Source: Paractinoplanes brasiliensis
Lineage (GTDB): Bacteria; Actinomycetota; Actinomycetes; Mycobacteriales; Micromonosporaceae
Length of the DNA: 64,000 bases
NCBI RefSeq assembly: GCF_004362215.1
Contig: NZ_SNWR01000001.1
Span: 1,550,001 to 1,614,000 of the forward strand
Direction of reading: 5' to 3'
The notes below the pieces were generated by a model that saw nothing but the letters and a program-made list of their open reading frames with translations, was not told the DNA's origin and did not search any database. How positions within the stretch are numbered: the stretch's first letter is position 1; each line of letters starts with the position of its first letter. Shown piece by piece: positions 1-7,379 of this stretch. A program made the translations under genes and the position numbers.

Positions 1-2
1 AT

Positions 3-725
3 ATGGACAGCGCCGTCGAGGTGCGGGACCTCGTCGTGGAACGTGGCCGGAAAGAGGTGTTGCACGGCATCAGTTGCGAGGTTCAACGCGGCGCGGTGAC
101 CGGGCTGCTCGGCCCGAGCGGCAGCGGCAAGACCACTCTGATCAGGGCGATCGTGGGTGTGCAGATCGTGCGGTCGGGCACGGTGACGGTGCTGGGCCGG
201 GCCGCGGGCAGCGCCTCCCTGCGCCGTGAGCTGGGTTATGTCACGCAGGCGCCCAGCGTCTACGCCGACCTTTCCGTACGCGAGAACGCGCGCTACTTCG
301 CAACCCTGCTCGGGCTGGGTGCGGCGGAGGCCGACCGCGCGATCGCCGACGTCGGGTTGAGCGGGGCGAAGGATCAGCTGGTCGGCAACCTGTCCGGCGG
401 GCAGCGCAGCCGGGCGTCGCTGGCGTGCGCGCTGATCGGCGAGCCGAAGCTGCTGGTGCTCGACGAGCCGACCGTCGGGCAGGACCCGGTGCTGCGGGCC
501 GACCTGTGGGGGCGCTTCCACGAGCTGGCCGCCGCCGGCACGACGCTGCTGGTGTCGAGCCATGTGATGGACGAGGCGGGCCGCTGCGACCGGCTGCTGC
601 TCATCCGCGAGGGCCGGCTGATCGGCGACGACACCCCGGCCGCCATCCGTACGGCGGCGGGGACGGACGACCTGGAAGAGGCGTTCCTGAGGTTGATCCG
701 CGAGCGGGAGCAGGTGACGGCATGA
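3..725 (+). CDS. ABC-2 type exporter, ATP-binding subunit
   Basis: ATPase of a drug- or lipid-type ABC-2 exporter; it would bind ATP on the cytoplasmic face and power the permease encoded next. In the 240-residue protein I see Walker A GPSGSGKTT (37-45), the Q-loop region around YVTQAPSVY (79-87), signature LSGGQ (130-134), Walker B LLVLDEPT (150-157) and the switch-His motif SSHVMDE. This is the length of a single nucleotide-binding domain. The stop overlaps the next ATG (ATGA), so the two are translationally coupled, and a TetR gene follows. The substrate cannot be read from sequence. The ATG lies at the window edge, so its upstream signals are not visible and a longer form is not excluded. 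Confidence 0.9.
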   Translation: MDSAVEVRDLVVERGRKEVLHGISCEVQRGAVTGLLGPSGSGKTTLIRAIVGVQIVRSGTVTVLGRAAGSASLRRELGYVTQAPSVYADLSVRENARYFATLLGLGAAEADRAIADVGLSGAKDQLVGNLSGGQRSRASLACALIGEPKLLVLDEPTVGQDPVLRADLWGRFHELAAAGTTLLVSSHVMDEAGRCDRLLLIREGRLIGDDTPAAIRTAAGTDDLEEAFLRLIREREQVTA

Positions 726-1459
726 GCGTGCGCATCACGTTCGCCACGGCCGGGCGGGTGCTGCGGCAACTGCGGCACGATCGCCGCACCGTCGCGCTGC
801 TCATCGTCGTACCGGCGCTGCTTCTGACCCTGTTGTTCTTCATGTTCGACGGCGCGGGCGGGACGTTCGACCGGATCGCGCTGATCATGCTCGGCGTCTT
901 CCCGTTCACGATCATGTTTCTGGTGACCAGCATCGCCATGCTCCGCGAGCGCACGTCCGGCACGCTGGAGCGTCTGCTCACCACGCCGCTCGGCAAGATC
1001 GACCTGCTTTTCGGGTACGGGCTGGCGTTCGGTCTCGCCGCGGCCGTGCAAGGGGCGGTCGCGACCGGGGTGGCGTACTGGCTGCTGGGTCTGGACACCG
1101 CCGGAAACGTGGGGCTGGTCGTGCTCATCGCGGTCGTCAACGCCGTGCTGGGGGTCGCGCTCGGCCTGTTCTGCAGCGCCTTCGCCCGTACGGAGTTCCA
1201 GGCCGTACAGTTCCTACCGGTGGTCGTGATCCCGCAACTGCTGCTGTGCGGGCTGTTCGTGCCGCGCGGGCAGATGGCAGGCTGGCTCGAGGGCATCAGC
1301 AACGCGCTGCCGCTCACGTACGCGGTGGAAGCGCTGGCCGAGGTGGGGCGCGCGACCGACCCGACCACGACGATGTGGCGTGACCTGGCGATCGTCGCGG
1401 GCGCGGCGATGGTGGCACTGGTGCTGGCGGCCGCGACCCTGCGGCGGAGGACTCCCTAG
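722..1459 (+). CDS. ABC-2 type exporter, permease subunit
   Basis: Membrane partner of the preceding ATPase, 245 residues with about six hydrophobic segments (for example TVALLIVVPALLLTLLFFMF near residues 22-41). It has the ABC2_membrane family layout, including the conserved RERTSGTLERLLTTP stretch between the second and third segments. The ATG at 722 overlaps the ATPase stop by 4 bp, which fixes the start; the frame stays open further upstream, but only as an overlap with the ATPase gene. The pair would form a homodimeric full exporter, as DrrA/DrrB-like systems do. Substrate unknown; the adjacent TetR gene suggests regulation by a small molecule that the pump exports. Confidence 0.88.
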   Translation: MSVRITFATAGRVLRQLRHDRRTVALLIVVPALLLTLLFFMFDGAGGTFDRIALIMLGVFPFTIMFLVTSIAMLRERTSGTLERLLTTPLGKIDLLFGYGLAFGLAAAVQGAVATGVAYWLLGLDTAGNVGLVVLIAVVNAVLGVALGLFCSAFARTEFQAVQFLPVVVIPQLLLCGLFVPRGQMAGWLEGISNALPLTYAVEALAEVGRATDPTTTMWRDLAIVAGAAMVALVLAAATLRRRTP

Positions 1460-1466
1460 GAGATTT

Positions 1467-2078
1467 GTGGCAAGGCGCAGCGGGCGGCGTCCCGGCAACC
1501 AGGACACGCGGGAGTCGATTCTGGAGGCCGCCCGGGCCGGCTTCGCCGAGAAGGGATACGACAAGGCGTCGATCCGTGGCATCGCGGGCGACGCCGGGGT
1601 GGACCCGGCCCTGGTGCACCACTACTTCGGCACCAAGGAAAAGCTGTTCCTGGCGGTCATGAACGCGCCGATCAACCCGGCCGAGCTGGTTCCGCAGGCG
1701 CTGAGCGGGCCTCGCGAGCAGGCCGGGGAGCGGCTCGTCCGGATGGTGCTGGGCGTCTGGGACTCACCGGCCGGCGCCGGCGCGCTGGCCGTGTTCCGGT
1801 CGGTGCTGAGCAACGAGTGGACGGCCCGGCTGCTGCGCGACTTCGTCGTGACCCAGGTGCTGCGGCGGGCGGTGAGGGAGCTCTCACTCGATCCGGCCGA
1901 GGCGGACATGCGCTCGGCGCTGGTCGCCACCCAGATCGCCGGCACGATCATGGCCCGTTACGTGCTCAAGCTCGAACCGCTGGCGAGCGCGAGCGTCGAC
2001 ACCCTCGCCGCGGCGATCGGCCCCAACGTGCAGCGCTTCCTGACCGAGCCGATGCCGGAGGTCTTCAAGACCGAGTAG
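1467..2078 (+). CDS. TetR/AcrR family transcriptional regulator
   Basis: 203-residue one-component repressor. The N-terminal helix-turn-helix reads RESILEAARAGFAEKGYDKA followed by SIRGIAGDAGVDPALVHHYFGTKEKLF, a textbook TetR DNA-binding domain; the C-terminal ligand domain is of the common TetR_C type (about residues 75-195). I chose GTG at 1467 because AGGAG (1458-1462) lies just upstream; the open frame extends further upstream only inside the permease gene. Seven bases separate it from the permease stop, so it is the third gene of the exporter operon and probably represses it. No palindromic operator is visible because the operon promoter lies outside the window. Confidence 0.88.
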   Translation: MARRSGRRPGNQDTRESILEAARAGFAEKGYDKASIRGIAGDAGVDPALVHHYFGTKEKLFLAVMNAPINPAELVPQALSGPREQAGERLVRMVLGVWDSPAGAGALAVFRSVLSNEWTARLLRDFVVTQVLRRAVRELSLDPAEADMRSALVATQIAGTIMARYVLKLEPLASASVDTLAAAIGPNVQRFLTEPMPEVFKTE

Positions 2079-2086
2079 GAGCCGGC

Positions 2087-2812
2087 TCAGGCGGCGCAGC
2101 GGTGACAGAGGACAGGGTGCAGCAGGTGGGCCAGATCCTGGCGGTCGGACACCGGGCGGGGGAAGGCGAGCCGTGCGAGTTTGTCGTCGAGGCGGACCAT
2201 GAAGCCGTATCGGTCCATGCGCACCACGGCCGGCTCGGCGACCGGCTGGAACGTCTTGCCCAGCTGGCGCCGCACGTAGGCGCTCATCTCGGCCCCGTGG
2301 TGGTCGGCCAGGTCGGCGATCAGGTCGAACTCGATGCGGGCGAGCGGGTCGGGCGTGGCCTCGGCGAAGTCGTCCACGTCGACGTCGTGCAGGTTCTCGT
2401 TGCGTTCGTAGCGCACCTCGGCCACGTCCATGCGGTGCAGCACCTGCCCCTCGCCGACGTCGAGCAGGTCGCCGGAGGCGTCGATCTCGGCGTAGTCGAG
2501 CGCGGCCGCGCGGGCCTCGTCACCGTCGAGCGCCTTGGCCCAGCCGGAGATCCAGACGCGGCCCAGGGCCGGCGAGCCCGCCATCGGCGGCACGTCCGAG
2601 ATGTCGAGCACCATCGCGGTGTCGTCGTTTCCCTCCTGCGGGCGGAGCGCGGCCGCGAAGGCGCCGTCGCGGGGGGACAGCAGGAGCACCTGGCCGTTCG
2701 CGTCGGTGACATGCCGTACGGGGAGTGGCCCGGGACGGCACGCGATGTGCGCGACGCCGGGGAGGTGGCCGGCGGCGAGCGTACGCGCGATCTCGGCGTG
2801 AGTGGGCTGCAT
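2087..2812 (-). CDS. DUF2470 / split beta-barrel (HugZ-like) protein
   Basis: 241-residue protein of the pyridoxamine-phosphate-oxidase-like split-barrel type with a C-terminal DUF2470 domain (from about residue 150: ARIEFDLIADLADHHGAEM ... VRMDRYGFMVRLDD). Relatives include HugZ-type heme-handling proteins, so a role in heme or iron use is plausible, but no catalytic residue proves it. The ATG at 2812 is preceded by GGAGG with a 7-base spacer. Immediately upstream are iron-box-like sequences (2834-2867), which supports repression by a DtxR/IdeR-type regulator when iron is plentiful. It is transcribed divergently from rpsD and converges with the TetR gene. Function: inference; family: fairly sure. 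Confidence 0.75.
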   Translation of the reverse strand: MQPTHAEIARTLAAGHLPGVAHIACRPGPLPVRHVTDANGQVLLLSPRDGAFAAALRPQEGNDDTAMVLDISDVPPMAGSPALGRVWISGWAKALDGDEARAAALDYAEIDASGDLLDVGEGQVLHRMDVAEVRYERNENLHDVDVDDFAEATPDPLARIEFDLIADLADHHGAEMSAYVRRQLGKTFQPVAEPAVVRMDRYGFMVRLDDKLARLAFPRPVSDRQDLAHLLHPVLCHRCAA

Positions 2813-2833
2813 GTGAGGACCTCCGGCATTACG

Positions 2834-2867
2834 TTAGGCTTGCCTTAGTAAGGTGAGGCTAACCGTA
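2834..2867. promoter_or_regulatory. DtxR/IdeR-type iron boxes
   Basis: The divergent intergenic region contains TAAGGTGAGGCTAACCGTA (2849-2867), matching 15 of 19 positions of the actinobacterial iron-box consensus TTAGGTTAGSCTAACCTAA. A weaker adjoining copy begins TTAGGCTTGCCTTAG at 2834. They lie 22 bases and more upstream of the DUF2470 start and 36 bases upstream of rpsD, so bound regulator could affect either gene. The match is seen directly; binding by IdeR/DmdR is inferred. Confidence 0.75.
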
Positions 2868-2902
2868 ACACCGGCCTCAAGCGCAAGTAACTCGGAGACT
2901 TC

Positions 2903-3511
2903 ATGAACAACTCACGACCCAAGGCCAAGCTCTCGCGGGCACTCGGCATCCCCCTGACGCCGAAGTGCGTGAAGTACTTCGAGAAGCGGCCCTTCCCGCC
3001 GGGCGTGCACGGCCGGTCCCGGCGCAAGGCCTCGGACTACCAGGTCCGGCTGCTCGAGAAGCAGCGCCTGCGGCACCAGTACAACATCAGCGAATCCCAG
3101 ATGCGCAAGGCGTACGACGACGCCCACCGCGCCGAGGGCAAAACCGGCGAGACGATGGTGAGCCTGCTCGAACGCCGCCTCGACGCCACCGTCATGCGCG
3201 CCGGCCTGGCCCGCACGATCTACCAGGCGCGGCAGCTCGTGGTGCACGGGCACTTCACGGTCGACGGCAAGAAGGTCGACCGGCCCGGGTACCGGCTCAA
3301 GCCGGGACAGGTCGTCGAGGTCCGCGAGAGCAGCCGGACGAAGCCGCCGTTCGAGATCGCCAAGGCGGGGGCGCACATCGACGGCCCGACCGCGCCTTAC
3401 CTCTCCACCGTGCTGGAGGACCTGCGCGTCACCGTGCTGCGGGTTCCGGAACGCTCGGAGATCCGGGTGCAGTGCGATGAGCAGCTGGTCGTGGAGTTCT
3501 ACGCCCGGTAG
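2903..3511 (+). CDS. rpsD: 30S ribosomal protein S4, cysteine-poor (zinc-free) type
   Basis: Ribosomal protein S4, 202 residues, which binds 16S rRNA early in 30S assembly. The S4 RNA-binding domain is clear (LERRLDATVMRAGLARTIYQ, then ARQLVVHGHFTVDGKKVD). The N-terminal region where zinc-binding S4 proteins carry four cysteines has only one (TPKCVKYF), so this is the C-minus form, closely resembling the S4 that Streptomyces encode away from the rpoA operon. Here too it stands alone. ATG 2903 has GGAG at 2894-2897. The promoter region is shared with an iron-regulated gene. Whether the genome has a second, zinc-binding S4 cannot be told from this window. Confidence 0.93.
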   Translation: MNNSRPKAKLSRALGIPLTPKCVKYFEKRPFPPGVHGRSRRKASDYQVRLLEKQRLRHQYNISESQMRKAYDDAHRAEGKTGETMVSLLERRLDATVMRAGLARTIYQARQLVVHGHFTVDGKKVDRPGYRLKPGQVVEVRESSRTKPPFEIAKAGAHIDGPTAPYLSTVLEDLRVTVLRVPERSEIRVQCDEQLVVEFYAR

Positions 3512-3523
3512 GCCGGGTTCGGG

Positions 3524-5281
3524 CTAACGAGTCTGTTCGAGCCAGGACGCGTACAACTTCGCGTAGATGGAGCCCTCTTGTTTGACGAGTTCGGCGTGCG
3601 GGCCGCGTTGGACCACGCGGCCCGCGTCCACTACCAGGACCTCGTCGGCTGACTGGGCTGTGGACAGGCGGTGGGCGATGGCCACCGTGGTGCGGCCGCG
3701 GGTCACCGTGTCGAGGGCTCGCTGCAGCCGCACCTCGGTGGCGGGATCGACGGCGCTGGTGGCCTCGTCCAGCACCAGCAGGTCGGGGTCGGCGACATAG
3801 GCCCGTACGAGGGCGACCAGCTGACGTTCCCCGACGCTGAGGGCCTCCCCGCGCTCGCCGACGGGGGTTTCCAGGCCGGCGGGCAGCCCGGCCAGCCAGT
3901 CGGCCAGGCCCAGCTCGACGAAGGCGGCGCCCAGCTGCTCGTCGGTGAGGGCGGGGTCGGCGAAACGGATGTTCTCGGCGATCGTCGCGTCGAACAGGAA
4001 ACCGTCCTGCGGCACCATCACCACCCGCGAGCGCAGCGCCGCGAACTTCACGTCCCGCAGCGAGGTGCCGGAGAGCTGCACCTCGCCCTCGACGGGATCC
4101 ATCAGGCGGGTCAGCAGCTTGGCGAACGTCGTCTTGCCCGAGCCGGTCTCGCCGACCACGGCCACCTTGCGGCGCGCGGGCAGTTCGAGGTCGACGTCGG
4201 CCAGCACGATCGGGCCGCCGGGGTAGCGGAACGAGACGTCCTGGAAGCGTACGGACAAGGGGCCCGGAGGCAGGTCGACACCGACCTCGTCCGGGTCCTT
4301 GACGTCGGGTTCGAGGTCGAGCACGTCGAGCACGCGCCGCCAGCCGGCCACCGCGTTCTGCGCCTCGTTGAGCATGTCGGTGGCGATCTGCACGGGCTGG
4401 ATGAACAGCGTGACCAGGAACAGGAACGCGGTGAGCCGGCCGACGGTGAGCCCGCCGTCGGCGCCGAGCAGCACGCCGACCACGACCACCGCGGCCAGGG
4501 CCAGGCCCGCGCCCAGCTCGCCGCTGGAGAAGCTCGTGACGCTCGTACGCATGGCTTTCTGCTGGGCCACACGCAGATTGTCGATGGAGGTGTCGAGGCG
4601 CTTCTCGGTCCGGCCGGCGACCCCGTACGCGCGAATGACCATGGCGCCGACGACGCTTTCCGCGATGGCGCCCAGCATGACGCCGGTGCGTTCGCGGACA
4701 GCGCCGTAGACGGCGGCCAGCCTCTTCTGGAACAGCCGGATGACCGCCACGGCCGGGCCGAAGGCCAGCAGCACGACGATGGTGAGCTGCCAGGAGTAGA
4801 CGAACATCACGATCGTGGAGACCAGCAGCTGCCCGGCGGCCAGCAGCAGCTGCACGCCGCCGGTCTGCAGGAAGATCGAGATCTGGTCGACGTCGCTGGT
4901 CACCCGGGACACCATGGTGCCCCGGCGCTCGGACTGCTGGTGCAGCATCGACAGGTCGTGGATGTGCCGGAAGGTGCGCGAGCGCAGGGCGCCGAGCGCG
5001 GTCTCGCTGACGGTGAACAACCGGCGGGTCATCAGGTAACCCGCCATGGTCGAGATCATCAGCGCCAGGAACGTGACCGCGACCACGACCGTCACGAACT
5101 GCAGGTCGGGCCCGCCCTCGGCGCGGATGCCGTGGTCGATGCCCTGCTGCACGGCGATCGGCACGGCGACCCGGCCGGACATCTGCAGCAGGGCGAGGCC
5201 GATCGTGCCGGCCAGCCCCGGGCGCAGCTCCGGCGAGAGCGACAGACCCCGCTTGATGGTGGCGAAGGTTCCGTCGGTCAT
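3524..5281 (-). CDS. Heterodimeric ABC exporter, catalytically complete subunit
   Basis: 585-residue fused membrane-plus-ATPase half transporter: an ABC_membrane domain with six helices (about 25-310) and a nucleotide-binding domain with Walker A GETGSGKTT, Walker B LLVLDEATSAVD keeping the catalytic Glu, and switch His in AIAHRLST. The signature is degenerate: LSVGE instead of LSGGQ. This complements the partner at 5337-7121, so the two should make one working and one degenerate ATP site, as in TM287/288-type exporters. ATG 5281 has an AGGGAGG ribosome site upstream. It is the second gene of a two-gene operon (55-bp gap). Substrate unknown; multidrug or lipid export is usual in the family. 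Confidence 0.9.
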   Translation of the reverse strand: MTDGTFATIKRGLSLSPELRPGLAGTIGLALLQMSGRVAVPIAVQQGIDHGIRAEGGPDLQFVTVVVAVTFLALMISTMAGYLMTRRLFTVSETALGALRSRTFRHIHDLSMLHQQSERRGTMVSRVTSDVDQISIFLQTGGVQLLLAAGQLLVSTIVMFVYSWQLTIVVLLAFGPAVAVIRLFQKRLAAVYGAVRERTGVMLGAIAESVVGAMVIRAYGVAGRTEKRLDTSIDNLRVAQQKAMRTSVTSFSSGELGAGLALAAVVVVGVLLGADGGLTVGRLTAFLFLVTLFIQPVQIATDMLNEAQNAVAGWRRVLDVLDLEPDVKDPDEVGVDLPPGPLSVRFQDVSFRYPGGPIVLADVDLELPARRKVAVVGETGSGKTTFAKLLTRLMDPVEGEVQLSGTSLRDVKFAALRSRVVMVPQDGFLFDATIAENIRFADPALTDEQLGAAFVELGLADWLAGLPAGLETPVGERGEALSVGERQLVALVRAYVADPDLLVLDEATSAVDPATEVRLQRALDTVTRGRTTVAIAHRLSTAQSADEVLVVDAGRVVQRGPHAELVKQEGSIYAKLYASWLEQTR

Positions 5282-5336
5282 GCTGAGCCTCCCTGGGCAT
5301 GCCCTGCGACCACTTCGCTCACTCCGGTGCAGTCGG

Positions 5337-7121
5337 TCATGCCTCGACCCGTTCCGATTCCGCTTTCTCGTACGCCGTGACGAGCTCGGCGTACCCCGCG
5401 TGGGCGGCCAGCAGCTCGGCGTGTGTCCCGGTGGCGACGACCTTGCCCTGTTCCAGGTAGACGACCTCGTCAGCCAGCGCGATCGTGGCCCGCCGGTACG
5501 CGACGACCAGGATCGAGGCGCTCGCGTCGCCGCCGCGCAGCGAGGCCAGGATGGCCGCTTCCACCCGTGGGTCGACGGCGCTGGTCGCGTCGTCCAGCAC
5601 GAGCAGCCGTGGGCGCCCGGCCAGCGCGCGGGCGAGGGTGATCCGTTGCCGTTGCCCGCCGGAGAGCGAGGTGCCGCGTTCGCCGACCGGGGTGTCGAGG
5701 CCCTCGGGCAGCTTGGCGACGAACCCGTCGGCCTGGGCGTCCCGCAGCGCGGCCCAGGCGGCCTCGTCGTCGAGCCCCTCCCGTTCGAGGGTGATGTTGC
5801 CGCGCACGGTGTCGTCGAAGACGAACGGCAGCTGCGGCACGAGGGCCGACGCGCTGGTCAGGGCGGGTTCGCTGAGCTCGGGCAGCGGCGTCCCGTCGAG
5901 CGTGACCCGGCCCGCGCCGGGGTCGACCAGGCGTACGGCCAGCGCGGCGATGGTCGATTTGCCGGAGCCGGTCGCGCCGACGAGCGCCACCGTCTTGCCC
6001 GCGGGCACGGTGAACGAGACGTCGTGCAGGACCAACGGCCCGTCCCCGTACGCGAAATCGACGTGCTCGAAACGCAGCGTGGCCGGACCGGGCCCGGGGG
6101 CGGTGGCCGGCCCGTACGCGAGGTCGCCGTCGGCCGCGAGCACGGCCTGCACCCTTTCCCAGCCCGCGACGCTGCGCGGCAGCTCGCCGAGCACCCAGCC
6201 GATCGCGCGTACGGGGAAGGCCAGCACGGTGAAGAGGAAGGCGACAGTGACCACCTCGGCGACGGTGACGGCCCCCTGCTGCAGGCGCCACGCCCCGAGC
6301 AGCAGCACGGCGAGCGTGCCCAGGCTGGGCAGCGAGTCCATCAGGGGGTCGAACAGCCCGCGCAGCCGCCCGACGGAGATCAGCGAGTCGCGCAGCTCGT
6401 CGACGAACACGCGGAAGCGGCGGGACTCGTCCTCCTCACGGCCCATGGTCTTGACGACCAGCGCGCCGTCGAAGCTCTCGTGCGCGACCGCGCTGACCTT
6501 CGCGCGCATCTGCTGAGCCCGGATCTGCCGGGGTGACATCAGGCGGGCGTAGAACGTGTTGAGGGCGAACAGGGCCGGGAACAGCACGACGCCGACCAGC
6601 GCGAGCACCCAGTCGGTGACGAACAGCGCGATCACCGCGGCGAAGATCATCACGATCGTGCCGACCGCGAACGGCAGCGGCGCGATCGGCACGAAGGCCG
6701 CCTCGACGTCGGAGTTCGCGTTGGACAGCAGGGTGCCGGTGGCATGCTGTTGATGCCACGACGGCGGGAGCGAGAGGTAGCGGCGGGTCACCGCGCGGCG
6801 GTAGCGGGCCTGCAGCCGGAACTGCATGTAACCGGCGCCGAGCCGACGGCCGAAGATGGTCGCCACCCGCAGCACGCTGAGCCCGAGGAAGACGGCGGCG
6901 ATCAGCGCCAGGGCGCCCGTGCTCGCGGAGCCGCTGGAGAACGCGGGGACCACGACACGGCCGATGACGGCGCCGACGACGTACGCGTTGGCGATGACGA
7001 GGATGCCGAACAGGCTGCTGCCGGCGACCCCGATCGTGAACAGGCGCGGCTCGGTGCGAATCGCCTGGCCCAGCACCCGCATTCCCCGCGCCAGCACATC
7101 GCGGCTGGACCTGGTGCTCAA
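5337..7121 (-). CDS. Heterodimeric ABC exporter, degenerate-site subunit
   Basis: 594-residue half exporter with six predicted helices followed by an ATPase domain. Walker A GATGSGKST and signature LSGGQ are canonical, but the residue after Walker B is Asp (LLVLDDATSAVD) where the catalytic Glu normally stands, and the switch His is Tyr (VAYRRAT). Its own ATP site is therefore degenerate, while its intact LSGGQ completes the good site of the partner subunit at 3524-5281. The start is TTG at 7121, preceded by TAGGA. It is the first gene of the operon. The obligate-heterodimer reading is inference, but the two complementary defects fit it well. Confidence 0.9.
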   Translation of the reverse strand: MSTRSSRDVLARGMRVLGQAIRTEPRLFTIGVAGSSLFGILVIANAYVVGAVIGRVVVPAFSSGSASTGALALIAAVFLGLSVLRVATIFGRRLGAGYMQFRLQARYRRAVTRRYLSLPPSWHQQHATGTLLSNANSDVEAAFVPIAPLPFAVGTIVMIFAAVIALFVTDWVLALVGVVLFPALFALNTFYARLMSPRQIRAQQMRAKVSAVAHESFDGALVVKTMGREEDESRRFRVFVDELRDSLISVGRLRGLFDPLMDSLPSLGTLAVLLLGAWRLQQGAVTVAEVVTVAFLFTVLAFPVRAIGWVLGELPRSVAGWERVQAVLAADGDLAYGPATAPGPGPATLRFEHVDFAYGDGPLVLHDVSFTVPAGKTVALVGATGSGKSTIAALAVRLVDPGAGRVTLDGTPLPELSEPALTSASALVPQLPFVFDDTVRGNITLEREGLDDEAAWAALRDAQADGFVAKLPEGLDTPVGERGTSLSGGQRQRITLARALAGRPRLLVLDDATSAVDPRVEAAILASLRGGDASASILVVAYRRATIALADEVVYLEQGKVVATGTHAELLAAHAGYAELVTAYEKAESERVEA

Positions 7122-7313
7122 AATTCCTACCTGACTGGTAAGTGTTCGCCGACCGTTCCGGCCTTACCTGTCCATCCTGCCCAACGGGCCGCCGACCTTC
7201 ATCTCCGCGACCTGTGTCTACGATCACGTTTGTGACCGCCTATGCCCAGCGGGAGCGACGACTGCTCGCCGATCTCCTCCGGCAGGCCTGGAGGGCGTAC
7301 GGCCGGCTCTGTG

Positions 7314-7360
7314 ATTGGCCCAAATGATCCGCCACGTATTGGTCCGAACGGCGAGCCAAT
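7314..7360. promoter_or_regulatory. Probable MocR operator upstream of the APC permease
   Basis: Three related half-sites lie just upstream of the permease start: ATTGGCC (7314-7320) and ATTGGTC (7338-7344) in direct orientation, 24 bases apart, and CCAAT (7356-7360) inverted. Two direct repeats plus one inverted repeat resemble what has been described for PdxR/MocR-type operators. The convergent MocR gene at 8567-9976 is the obvious candidate to bind here, and the second MocR system (14272-14343) uses the same ATTGG/CCAAT core. Confidence 0.5.
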
Positions 7361-7379
7361 CGGGCCCTAGCGTGAGGGC

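Noticed and set aside
3..2078. The first three genes as an antibiotic-biosynthesis resistance locus
   Set aside because: An exporter with a TetR regulator is common in any actinobacterial genome; no biosynthetic genes are visible in this window.
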